Part shown: piece after piece, positions 17,056 through 24,839 of the stretch
Position numbering within the stretch: position 1 is the stretch's first letter
Layout of the letters: each line of letters opens with the position of its first letter
Assembly (NCBI RefSeq): GCF_004854025.1
Contig: NZ_STGM01000001.1
Location: 620,001-684,000 of the forward strand
Source of the DNA: Microbacterium hydrothermale
GTDB lineage: Bacteria; Actinomycetota; Actinomycetes; Actinomycetales; Microbacteriaceae
Reading direction: 5' to 3'
Length of the DNA: 64,000 nucleotides
Program-made: the position numbers and the translations under genes
The notes under the pieces: generated by a model
The model's database searches: none
The model's input: the letters and a program-made list of their open reading frames with translations, nothing else
Told to the model about the DNA's origin: nothing

Positions 17056-17607
17056 ATGTCGTCCTCGTCCACGACGAATCCCGCCGTCGGAGCCGTGCGT
17101 ACCGCGCTCGGCATCAGCGGCGCCCTCTCGCTCGTCATCGGTCTCCTGATCCTTCTCTGGCCCGGACGCACCGCCCAGGTCGCCGTCGGGATCATCGCCG
17201 TCTACGTCATCATCGCCGGACTGGTGAACATCGGGATCGGCCTGTTCTGGCGCTCCGGTTGGGCTCGGATCGGCTACATCGTCCTGGGCGTGCTGTTCAT
17301 CGTCGCCGGGATCTTCTCCTTCACGAACCTGCCGGCCACCGCGGCCTGGTTCGGGGTCTTCATCGGCACCCTGGTCGGCATCCTGTGGATCGTCGAGGGC
17401 GTCGTCTCGCTCACCACCGTCGGGCACAGCTCGAAGGCGCGCGCCTGGACGATCTTCTTCGCGATCGTCAGCATCATCGCCGGCGTCGTGCTGCTGTTCT
17501 CGCCGCTGCTGGGAGCCGTGACGCTGTTCCTGCTGATCGGCATCTCGCTGGTGATCCTCGGCGTCTTCCAGATCGTGCGTGCGATCCAGTTCGGCAAGGC
17601 CGCCTGA
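17056..17607 (+). CDS. HdeD family (DUF308) membrane protein
   Basis: A 183-residue protein with six closely packed helices in three pairs, the repeat structure of the HdeD/DUF308 family. L-L-W-P-G-R-T closes helix 1 and W-I-V-E-G-V-V begins the second half. HdeD is linked to acid stress in enterobacteria; actinobacterial members are uncharacterised. ATG 17056 has AGAAAGG at 17042-17048. TAGGGT near 17022 may be the -10. The gene ends just before a perfect 36-base terminator palindrome. Confidence 0.88.
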   Translation: MSSSSTTNPAVGAVRTALGISGALSLVIGLLILLWPGRTAQVAVGIIAVYVIIAGLVNIGIGLFWRSGWARIGYIVLGVLFIVAGIFSFTNLPATAAWFGVFIGTLVGILWIVEGVVSLTTVGHSSKARAWTIFFAIVSIIAGVVLLFSPLLGAVTLFLLIGISLVILGVFQIVRAIQFGKAA

Positions 17608-17617
17608 TCGCGAACGC

Positions 17618-17653
17618 AAGAGGGGTCGGATGCCGCGGCATCCGACCCCTCTT
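17618..17653. terminator. bidirectional terminator, perfect 36-base palindrome
   Basis: Two 18-base halves are exact reverse complements (AAGAGGGGTCGGATGCCG and its partner). The element lies between convergent genes ending at 17607 (+) and 17660 (-). On the plus strand it ends CCCCTCTT, and by symmetry the minus strand does the same, so it can stop both transcripts. Confidence 0.85.
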
Positions 17654-17659
17654 CGTGTC

Positions 17660-19636
17660 TCAGCCCACCGGCAGGTGACGGCTCCACCACTCGAGAACGG
17701 CGTCGAAACGCTGGACGCGGTGCTGCGGGCGGCCGGCGCGGGTGAGCTCGTGGTCTTCGCCGGGGAAGACGAGCATCTCGGCCTCGACGCCACCGCTCTT
17801 CAGCGCGGCGTAGTAGCGCGTCGCCTGATCGAGCGGGCAGCGCAGATCGCGCTCGGAGTGCAGCACGAGCGTCGGGGTGCGCACTCGGTCGACCACCGCC
17901 ATCGGGCTCTGCGCGGCGATTCGCGCCGGGTCGGTGCCGACGTACTCCTGACCGAAGAACGAGCCGATGTCGCTCGAACCGGGGAAGGCCGAGGGGTCGA
18001 GGAAACCGCGTTCGACGATCGCCCCGGCGAAGCGGTGATCGTGGGCGATGATCCACGCCGTGAGGTAGCCGCCGTACGAGCCGCCCATGACACCGGCGCG
18101 ATCGCCGTCGAGCCGGGGGTCGTCCGCGACGACGGCGTCGAAGAAGTCCATGACGTCGGCGAAGTCGAGGGTGCCCATGCGTCCACGGATGGACCGGCCG
18201 TGGGCACGACCGTACCCGGCGCTCCCCCGCGGGTTGGCGTACAGCACCGCGTACCCGGCATCCACGAGCACCTGGGTCTCGTCGAAGAGATGCACGCCGT
18301 AGGCGGCATACGGGCCGCCGTGGATCTGCAGGACGACCGGGAACGGCCCCTCGCCCTCGGGCACCGCGACCCACCCGTGCACGGGGTACCCGTCGCGGCC
18401 GGTCACCTCTCGCTCGACCGGCACGACGACACCGCGCTCGCGCGCCGCCGCACCGAACGACGTGAGCGCCCGCATCTCCCGCCCGTGCACCATCACGAGT
18501 TCGCCGAACGACTCGGGAGAAGCGACGGATGCCACCACCCGGCCCGCCGCCGCGGCGTGGCCGTTCACCTCGAGGTCGCCGCCGAGCACCTCGCTCACGG
18601 CGCCGGTCCGGGTCACCCGCAGTAGGCGCACCCGCCCGCGCGCGCGGTCCTGTACGAGCACCTCGTCGCCGTCGAAGGTCAGGTGGCTGCCCACCTCGCC
18701 GAGGTCGATCGTCTCGGCATCCGTCAGCGCCCGCGGCCCGCCCGCCTCGACGGCGAACAGCGCGACACCGGGGGCGACGAAGTCGACGCCGCCCTCGCCC
18801 ACGTCGTTCGCGAGCGCGAAGACGGTGCCGTCCGGCGCGACGTCGACCGAGGCGATCGAGAGGTTCTCGGCGGTGCCCAGCACCTCGCGCTGCGCTCCCC
18901 CGTCGACGGCGATCGCGACGACGCGGTCACGCAGGTCGCGGCGCCGGGACTCTATCTCGTCGGGGACGCTGAGCAGTTCGGCGCCGTCGGCCGTCCAGGC
19001 CACGCCGCTCCAGTCCGCGTCGCCGCGCGTGAGCTGCGTCGCCGACCCGGCGACGACGCGCGCTCGCAGCTCGTCGAGCGCCGGCGCGGGCGGGTAGAAC
19101 GGCTCGGCGTCGGTGGCGGGCACGTCGACGACGAACAGCTGCGCGGGGCGATCGAGATAGCCGAGGCCGTTCGCGTGCCAGCGGATGCCGGTGATGCGGC
19201 GCGGCGGTTCGGCCGCGGCATCCCTGCCCTCGACCGTGCCGTAGCGCCCGGGCTCCGGCACGCGCGCCGAGAAGGCGAGGCGCCCTCCCTCGGGGGAGAA
19301 GGCGAGGTCGGTCACTCCCCCGGGCTGGTCGGTGACCTGGACGGGCTCACCGCCGCCGGCATCGACGACGAAGATCTGCGCGCGCCCCCGCGCGTCCTCG
19401 CGCAGGAAGGCGACGACGGCGTCATCGGGCGACAGCCGGGGCGACCGATCGTGCATCCCGCGCGTGAGACGGCGCGTCGTCCCCGCGGCGAGGTCGACCC
19501 GCCACAGCTGCCCCACCGTGCGGTCGGCGGCGAGATCGGGACGGGAGGACGCGAAGACCGCGAACGATCCGTCGGAGGAGATCGCGGGCCGACCGACCCC
19601 GATCAGGGATTCGATGTCGGTCGGCCGCATACTCAC
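17660..19636 (-). CDS. S9 family peptidase (prolyl oligopeptidase-like)
   Basis: A 658-residue serine peptidase with an N-terminal beta-propeller (about residues 1-390) and C-terminal alpha/beta-hydrolase domain. The nucleophile is in G-G-S-Y-G-G (Ser about 520), with Asp about 597 in S-E-R-D-L and His about 629 in G-E-D-H-E. It should cleave oligopeptides or acyl-peptides; no signal peptide, so cytoplasmic. The start is GTG 19636 sharing four bases with the SDR stop; ATG 19630, two codons later, is an alternative. Co-transcribed with that SDR. Confidence 0.9.
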   Translation of the reverse strand: MSMRPTDIESLIGVGRPAISSDGSFAVFASSRPDLAADRTVGQLWRVDLAAGTTRRLTRGMHDRSPRLSPDDAVVAFLREDARGRAQIFVVDAGGGEPVQVTDQPGGVTDLAFSPEGGRLAFSARVPEPGRYGTVEGRDAAAEPPRRITGIRWHANGLGYLDRPAQLFVVDVPATDAEPFYPPAPALDELRARVVAGSATQLTRGDADWSGVAWTADGAELLSVPDEIESRRRDLRDRVVAIAVDGGAQREVLGTAENLSIASVDVAPDGTVFALANDVGEGGVDFVAPGVALFAVEAGGPRALTDAETIDLGEVGSHLTFDGDEVLVQDRARGRVRLLRVTRTGAVSEVLGGDLEVNGHAAAAGRVVASVASPESFGELVMVHGREMRALTSFGAAARERGVVVPVEREVTGRDGYPVHGWVAVPEGEGPFPVVLQIHGGPYAAYGVHLFDETQVLVDAGYAVLYANPRGSAGYGRAHGRSIRGRMGTLDFADVMDFFDAVVADDPRLDGDRAGVMGGSYGGYLTAWIIAHDHRFAGAIVERGFLDPSAFPGSSDIGSFFGQEYVGTDPARIAAQSPMAVVDRVRTPTLVLHSERDLRCPLDQATRYYAALKSGGVEAEMLVFPGEDHELTRAGRPQHRVQRFDAVLEWWSRHLPVG

Positions 19637-20397
19637 TCGCCCCCGAACGAACCCGTGTCTCCGACGAGGCGGGTGTTGTCGGCGGGCACCGGGTCGACGG
19701 CCGCGCGAGCGACCTCGGCGGCGAACTCGGCGACGTTGTAGAGCTTGCCGGCGTCGTCGCGACGGGCGGCGATCGCGCCCGGGTTCGCGCGCTCGAGCAG
19801 GGTCGCGGTGATCGTGCCCTCGATCATGTCGCCCGAGACGACGGTGAAGCCGATCCCGCGCTCCTCGAGGGCCGGGATCTTCTCGCGCAGCGCGTCTTCG
19901 CCGGCGCGCTTCGAGAGGGCGACCGGCTCGTACTCGGGCATGGTCGGGGTCGTGCGGATGAAGTGCGCCTGGTGGCTGGTGACGAAGACCACGCGCGCGT
20001 CGTCCTTCAGCAGCGGGAGGGCCGTCTCGAGCACGTTCACCTGGGCGTCGCGGTTGAGCAGCAGGGCGTAGTCCTCGGCCATGCCCGACTCCATGCCGCC
20101 CGAGGCGTTGAGCACCAGGATGTCGAGTCCGCCGAAGGTGCGCTCGACCTCGTCGAACATCGCCTTCACCGACTCGGGGTCGGTGAGGTCGGCACCGACG
20201 ACGAGGGCCTCGACGCCGAGCTCGCGCAGCTGGGCGGCGAGCTTCTCGGCGCGGGGCGCCTTGTTGCGGAAGTTGATCACCACGTTGGCGCCGGCCTCGG
20301 CGAAGTAACGGACGGTGTCGGCGCCGATGCCGCGCGACGAGCCGGTGACGAGGGCGGTCTTGCCGCTCAGCGAGCCGGACGGGAGGGTCTGGGACAC
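19633..20397 (-). CDS. SDR family oxidoreductase with atypical active site
   Basis: A 254-residue short-chain dehydrogenase. T-G-S-S-R-G-I-G at residues 18-25 and V-L-N-A-S-G fit the fold, and V-T-S provides the serine. The usual Y-x-x-x-K is altered: the sequence is Y-E-P-V-A-L-S-K, with Val four residues before Lys and the Tyr seven before it. Either the Tyr is repositioned or the enzyme uses different chemistry. GTG 20397 has AGGAG in front. The gene is followed by, and overlaps, the S9 peptidase. Confidence 0.85.
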   Translation of the reverse strand: MSQTLPSGSLSGKTALVTGSSRGIGADTVRYFAEAGANVVINFRNKAPRAEKLAAQLRELGVEALVVGADLTDPESVKAMFDEVERTFGGLDILVLNASGGMESGMAEDYALLLNRDAQVNVLETALPLLKDDARVVFVTSHQAHFIRTTPTMPEYEPVALSKRAGEDALREKIPALEERGIGFTVVSGDMIEGTITATLLERANPGAIAARRDDAGKLYNVAEFAAEVARAAVDPVPADNTRLVGDTGSFGGE

Positions 20398-20564
20398 GGG
20401 AGTACTCCTGACGATTCGTGGATCCGTTCCCAGCCTACCGATCCCTCTCTTGCGAGCCGGGAGCCGCTCCCCGCTCGGAGTCTCCGAAGCCGTCCCTGTG
20501 GGGTCGTCGGGTTTCGGCCGCGGTGTCGCGAGCCGGTGCTACCGTCGGCCTCAGGAGGTGCGAC

Positions 20565-21041
20565 ATGGACGTTGTCTCCACCATCGCCGCGTGGGCCTGG
20601 ATCGCCTGGCTCGTGGCGATCCTGGTCTTCCTGGTCGTCGAGATGCTCACGGGCGAGCTGACGTTCCTCATGTTCGCCGGCGGCAGCGTCGCCGGACTCG
20701 TCGCCGAGGTGCTCGGCGCTCCCCTGTGGGTGCAGGTGATCGTCGCCGCCCTCTCGGCCGTCGCCCTCCTCGCCTTCCTGCGTCCGCCGCTGCTGCGGCG
20801 CCTGCACCGCGGCGCCGACTCCCGCCCCTCCAACATCGAGGCCCTCCTCGGCCTCGAGGGGCTGGTGATCACCCGCGTCTCCCCCGCCGTCGCCGGTCAG
20901 GTCAAACTCGCCAACGGCGACGTGTGGACCGCCCGCAGCGACACCGACACCCGACTCGACCCCGCCACGCGCATCGAGGTCGTCCGTATCGACGGCGCCA
21001 CGGCCGTCGTCCGCGCGCGCAGCCAGGAGGCGACATCATGA
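20565..21041 (+). CDS. NfeD family membrane protein
   Basis: A 158-residue protein with three helices in the first 70 residues and a C-terminal OB-fold (N-I-E-A-L-L-G-L-E-G onward, to residue 150). NfeD proteins partner stomatin-like SPFH proteins in membrane microdomains, and the next gene is exactly that, overlapping by ATGA. ATG 20565 has AGGAGG at 20553-20558, and TACCGT (20540-20545) is a likely -10 for the NfeD-SPFH-GDPD operon. Confidence 0.9.
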   Translation: MDVVSTIAAWAWIAWLVAILVFLVVEMLTGELTFLMFAGGSVAGLVAEVLGAPLWVQVIVAALSAVALLAFLRPPLLRRLHRGADSRPSNIEALLGLEGLVITRVSPAVAGQVKLANGDVWTARSDTDTRLDPATRIEVVRIDGATAVVRARSQEATS

Positions 21042-21985
21042 ACGATCTGATCCCCGTCACGATCGGCTGGATCGTCGCCGGCGTGGTGGCCGTCTTCGTC
21101 ATCGTCGTGCTGCTGCGCGCGATCCGCATCATCCCGCAGGCGCGGGCGGGGGTCGTCGAACGCCTCGGCCGCTATCACAAGACGCTCTCGCCGGGACTGA
21201 ATCTCGTCGTGCCCCTCGTCGACCGCGTGCGCCCGCTCATCGACATGCGCGAGCAGGTGGTGTCGTTCCCCCCGCAGCCGGTGATCACCGAAGACAACCT
21301 CGTGGTCTCGATCGACACCGTCGTGTACTTCCAGGTGACCGACGCGCGCGCCGCCACGTACGAGATCGCCAACTACCTCGGTGCGGTCGAGCAGCTCACC
21401 ACCACGACCCTGCGCAACGTCGTGGGCGGGCTCAACCTCGAGCAGGCGCTGACCAGCCGCGACAACATCAACGGGCAGTTGCGCGTCGTCCTCGACGAGG
21501 CGACCGGCAAGTGGGGCATCCGCGTCGGGCGCGTCGAGCTCAAGGCGATCGATCCCCCGCTGTCGATCCAGGACTCCATGGAGAAGCAGATGAGGGCCGA
21601 GCGCGACCGCCGCGCCGCGATCCTCACCGCGGAGGGCTCGAAGCAGTCGCAGATCCTCGAGGCCGAGGGGCGACGCCAAGCCGCGATCCTCGAGGCCGAG
21701 GGCGACAAGCAAGCGGCTGTGCTGCGCGCGCAGGGCGAAGCGGAGGCGATCTCGTCGGTCTTCGGCGCGATCCACGCGGGCCGCCCCGACGACAAGCTCC
21801 TCGCCTATCAGTACCTGCAGACGCTGCCGAAGATCAGCGACAGCGCCTCCAGCAAGCTGTGGATCATCCCGAGCGAGTTCACCGAGGCGCTGAAGGGCAT
21901 CTCGGGAGCCTTCGCGGCACGCCACGACGACTCCGGCGAGACCCCTCCGCCCGCCGTCGACCCGCACCCGGCCGCGCCCCGATGA
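21038..21985 (+). CDS. SPFH/stomatin-like (band 7) protein
   Basis: A 315-residue membrane-anchored scaffold. One helix at about 8-28 precedes the SPFH domain (R-A-G-V-V-E-R-L-G-R-Y onward), then an Ala/Glu-rich coiled coil at about 185-245 with repeats of the form I-L-E-A-E-G, and a Pro-rich tail. Such proteins form oligomers that organise lipid domains and membrane proteases. It overlaps NfeD upstream and the GDPD gene downstream by four bases each, so the three are co-translated. Confidence 0.92.
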   Translation: MNDLIPVTIGWIVAGVVAVFVIVVLLRAIRIIPQARAGVVERLGRYHKTLSPGLNLVVPLVDRVRPLIDMREQVVSFPPQPVITEDNLVVSIDTVVYFQVTDARAATYEIANYLGAVEQLTTTTLRNVVGGLNLEQALTSRDNINGQLRVVLDEATGKWGIRVGRVELKAIDPPLSIQDSMEKQMRAERDRRAAILTAEGSKQSQILEAEGRRQAAILEAEGDKQAAVLRAQGEAEAISSVFGAIHAGRPDDKLLAYQYLQTLPKISDSASSKLWIIPSEFTEALKGISGAFAARHDDSGETPPPAVDPHPAAPR

Positions 21986-22779
21986 CGCGGCACCCGTACC
22001 TCTCCCCCGACGCCCCGCGCGTGCTCGCGCACCGGGGGCTGGTGACACCGGATGCCGCCGCGCTCGGCGTCGTCGAGAACTCCTTCGCCGCGGTCGCCGA
22101 GGCGCACGCCGCGGGAGCCCTATACGTCGAATCGGACTGCCACGCGACGGCCGACGGGACGATCGTGCTCTTCCACGACGACGACCTCCAGCGGGTCGCC
22201 GACGACCCCCGCGCGATCGCCGACGTGCGCCTGCCCGAGCTCGAGGAGATCATGGCCGAGCGGGGCGGGCTCATCACTCTCGCTCAGGCCCTCGACGCCT
22301 TCCCCGACCTGCGTTTCAACCTCGACGTCAAAGCCGCCGCCGCGGCGGAGGGGGTCGGCCGACTCGTCGCCGCCCACGCCGAGCGGGTGCTCGTGACGAG
22401 CTTCTCCGACGACCGTCGCCTCGAGGCGCTCGCAGCGGCGCGCGCGGCCGGCGCCGCCCGGCCCCCCGCGACCTCGCCGGGATCGGCCACGGTCGCACGG
22501 CTCGTCGCGGCTCGCGCCCTGCGACGAAAGGGCCGCGTGCGCGCCCTCCTCGACGGACTCGACGCCCTGCAGGTCCCCGAACGACAGGGACCGTTGCGCA
22601 TCGTCACGCGGAGCTTCGTGCGCGACGCGCACGCCCGCGGCGTCGAGGTGCACGTGTGGACCGTCAACGACGACGACGACATGCGTCGACTGCTCGATCT
22701 CGGCGTCGACGGGCTCGTCACCGACCGCGCCGACGCCGCCCTCGCGATGGTGAACGGCCGGGGAACCACGGCTGACTGA
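21982..22779 (+). CDS. glycerophosphodiester phosphodiesterase family protein
   Basis: A 265-residue TIM-barrel enzyme. The motifs A-H-R-G (near residue 17), V-E-N-S, E-S-D-C-H-A-T-A-D, H-D-D-D-L-x-R and N-L-D-V-K match the GDPD active site, and W-T-V-N-D near the end is typical. It should release sn-glycerol 3-phosphate from glycerophosphodiesters derived from phospholipids; no signal peptide. The ATG overlaps the SPFH stop, linking it to membrane-domain genes. Confidence 0.9.
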   Translation: MTRHPYLSPDAPRVLAHRGLVTPDAAALGVVENSFAAVAEAHAAGALYVESDCHATADGTIVLFHDDDLQRVADDPRAIADVRLPELEEIMAERGGLITLAQALDAFPDLRFNLDVKAAAAAEGVGRLVAAHAERVLVTSFSDDRRLEALAAARAAGAARPPATSPGSATVARLVAARALRRKGRVRALLDGLDALQVPERQGPLRIVTRSFVRDAHARGVEVHVWTVNDDDDMRRLLDLGVDGLVTDRADAALAMVNGRGTTAD

Positions 22780-22841
22780 GCATCCTCTGTGAAAGCCGTC
22801 GCGATGCCCGGAGTTCGAATAAAGCGCACAGGTGCGAGCGT

Positions 22842-22848
22842 TATACAT
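22842..22848 (+). promoter_or_regulatory. candidate -10 of rbpA
   Basis: TATACAT at 22842-22848 is the best -10-like sequence in the 93-base gap before rbpA and would give a leader of roughly 18-20 bases containing GAGAGGA. I see no convincing -35 at standard spacing. Confidence 0.45.
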
Positions 22849-22872
22849 GGTGACCGACGAGAGGACCACACA

Positions 22873-23244
22873 ATGGCAGACCGCAGTCTCCGCGGCATCC
22901 GACTCGGCGCCCAAAGCCTCCAGAGCGAAGACGGCGTCGTGTTCCACGACCGTGCACAACACACCTACACCTGCAGCACCTGCGGACGAGACACCGTCCT
23001 GACCTTCGCTGCCGATGCCGAGGTTCCGGAGTCCTGGGAGTGCCGCACGTGCGGCGCCGAAGCACTGCTGCGCATCGGCGACGGCACCGCGACCGTCGAC
23101 CACTCGGGCGACAAGGCCGCCCGTACGCACTGGGACATGCTGCTCGAGCGCCGCACGATCCCCGAGCTCGAAGAGCTGCTCGAGGAGCGCCTCGCGTTCG
23201 TGCGTGCACGTCGCGGCGCGGGCAACGAGAAGCTCAGCGCCTGA
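22873..23244 (+). CDS. rbpA: RNA polymerase-binding protein RbpA
   Basis: A 123-residue actinobacterial transcription factor that binds the principal sigma factor and RNA polymerase and stabilises the open complex. The N-terminal M-A-D-R-S-L-R-G-I-R-L-G tail, the central zinc-like domain (C-S-T-C and C-R-T-C) and the C-terminal sigma-interaction helix (R-T-I-P-E-L-E-E-L-L-E-E-R-L) are all present. It is monocistronic: its stop codon merges with a 20-base palindrome and a second hairpin follows inside the convergent lnt gene. Confidence 0.96.
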   Translation: MADRSLRGIRLGAQSLQSEDGVVFHDRAQHTYTCSTCGRDTVLTFAADAEVPESWECRTCGAEALLRIGDGTATVDHSGDKAARTHWDMLLERRTIPELEELLEERLAFVRARRGAGNEKLSA

Positions 23245-23302
23245 CGTCCTGATCAGGACGTCTCGAGAACTCAGACGCCGGTCCCCTCGGGGGCCGGCGT
23301 CT
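23243..23302 (+). terminator. double hairpin after rbpA, reaching into lnt
   Basis: The first element is the perfect 20-base palindrome GACGTCCTGATCAGGACGTC (23243-23262), which overlaps the rbpA stop. The second, 23273-23302, is a 14-bp stem (one G-U pair, 2-base loop) followed by TCTCG, an intrinsic terminator shape. Its sequence also encodes the last ten residues of convergent lnt. Confidence 0.75.
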
Positions 23303-24839
23303 TCTCGTGCGCCCGGCGACGCACGAAGACGACGACTCCCGCCGCGAGCAGACCGAGGAGGCTCCCCGCGCCGACGACGATCTTCACGGCGGGACCGATG
23401 ACGACCGCGGGAGTGAGCCCGGTGCGCAGCGGCACGTCGGTCAGCATGTGGCCGGCCGTGTCGATCGGCAGGGCGTCGAGGGTCGAGCCGTCGGGGGCGA
23501 TCACCTGGCTCGTGCCGACCGTGGAGAGGTTGACCACCGAGCGGCCCGTCTCGATCGCGCGCATCTGCGCGAACGCGAGCTGCTGCAGGTTCTCGTCGGT
23601 CCCGCGGAAGTCGGCGTTGTTGGTCTGGAACATGTAGACCTCGGCGCCCGCGTCCGCACCGTCCCAGACGACGTCGTCGTAGATCACGTCGAAGCAGATC
23701 GCGAGCCCTACGCCGACGCCGTTCAGGTCGATGAGCGGCGTCGCCGTCCCGGGGGTGTACTCGCGCCCGATCAGCCCGATGAGGTCGGGCGCGAACGGCT
23801 CCCAGAACGCCCGGTCGGGCACGTACTCGCCGAACGGCACCGGATGCCGCTTGTCGTACGTCGGCCCGCTCTGCCCGTCGGGCGTCCACAGCAGCGCGGA
23901 GTTGAACAGCTCCGACCCCCGCTCGGTGACCGCCGAGATCAGCAGCGGGGCGTCGACGCGCCGCGAGAGCTCCTCGAGCACCGCCGAGGTCGCGCCGTTC
24001 GCGGTGGGGTCGGAGTCGACGCCGCCCTCGGGCCACAGCAGCACGTCCATCCGCTGGCCGAAGAGCGGGGCGGATGCCGCCAGCTGGGCGTTCAGCACGG
24101 CGTTGCGCGCGCGCTGGTCGAAGTATCCGGCCGGTCCGTTGCCCTGGACCGCACCGACGCGGAGCGAGCCCGCCGCCGTCGTCGGGAATTGCGGCAGGAG
24201 CAGCAGCACGGCCACGAGAGCCGCGGCGGGAAGGATAACGATCCCGCGTCGGACGCGCCGATGCCGTACGAGCTCGATCACCATCGCGCACAGCAGCACG
24301 ACGAGGAACGACAGCCCCGACATCCCGACCCACGACGCGACCTCGGCGAACGGCCCGTTCACCTGCGAGACGCCGATGCGCCCCCACGGGAAACCGCCGT
24401 ACGGCCACGAGCCGACGATCTGCTCGCGCAGCACCCACAGCCCCGCGACCAGCGCCGGGAGAACCATCAGCCGTCCGAGAGCCCCGGGAACCACGCGCGG
24501 CATCCACCGGTACGCGAGGGCGATCGGCACCGCGAACACCGCGGTGAGCAGGGACTCGAGCACGAACAGGGCCGCCCACGGGATCGGGCCCAGGTAGCGC
24601 GCGGTGAAGAGCAGGTTGACGGAGAAGAACGCCACCCCGAAGAGGAAGCCCACCAGCACCGCCGACCAGAACCGCCGACCGATGAGCGTGAGCAGCGCGA
24701 GGGCCACGGCGGGCAGGGCCATGGGCCACCACGCCAGCGCCGGGTAGGCGGTGACGAGCAGCAGGCCCGCCACGACCGACAGCGGCGCCGCGAAGGCCAG
24801 GCGCAGCAGGGGCTGCGCCGCCGGGGTCGCGGTGCTCAT
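23271..24839 (-). CDS. lnt: apolipoprotein N-acyltransferase
   Basis: A 522-residue membrane enzyme that N-acylates the lipid-modified cysteine of lipoproteins. About six N-terminal helices are followed by a carbon-nitrogen hydrolase domain and one C-terminal helix. The catalytic triad is visible: Glu in L-W-P-E-G-G, Lys in Y-D-K-R-H-P-V-P-F-G-E, Cys in A-I-C-F-D-V. The start ATG overlaps the helicase stop, so it is the last gene of the tatA-tatC-helY-lnt operon. Its extreme 3' end doubles as the terminator of rbpA. Confidence 0.93.
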   Translation of the reverse strand: MSTATPAAQPLLRLAFAAPLSVVAGLLLVTAYPALAWWPMALPAVALALLTLIGRRFWSAVLVGFLFGVAFFSVNLLFTARYLGPIPWAALFVLESLLTAVFAVPIALAYRWMPRVVPGALGRLMVLPALVAGLWVLREQIVGSWPYGGFPWGRIGVSQVNGPFAEVASWVGMSGLSFLVVLLCAMVIELVRHRRVRRGIVILPAAALVAVLLLLPQFPTTAAGSLRVGAVQGNGPAGYFDQRARNAVLNAQLAASAPLFGQRMDVLLWPEGGVDSDPTANGATSAVLEELSRRVDAPLLISAVTERGSELFNSALLWTPDGQSGPTYDKRHPVPFGEYVPDRAFWEPFAPDLIGLIGREYTPGTATPLIDLNGVGVGLAICFDVIYDDVVWDGADAGAEVYMFQTNNADFRGTDENLQQLAFAQMRAIETGRSVVNLSTVGTSQVIAPDGSTLDALPIDTAGHMLTDVPLRTGLTPAVVIGPAVKIVVGAGSLLGLLAAGVVVFVRRRAHEKTPAPEGTGV

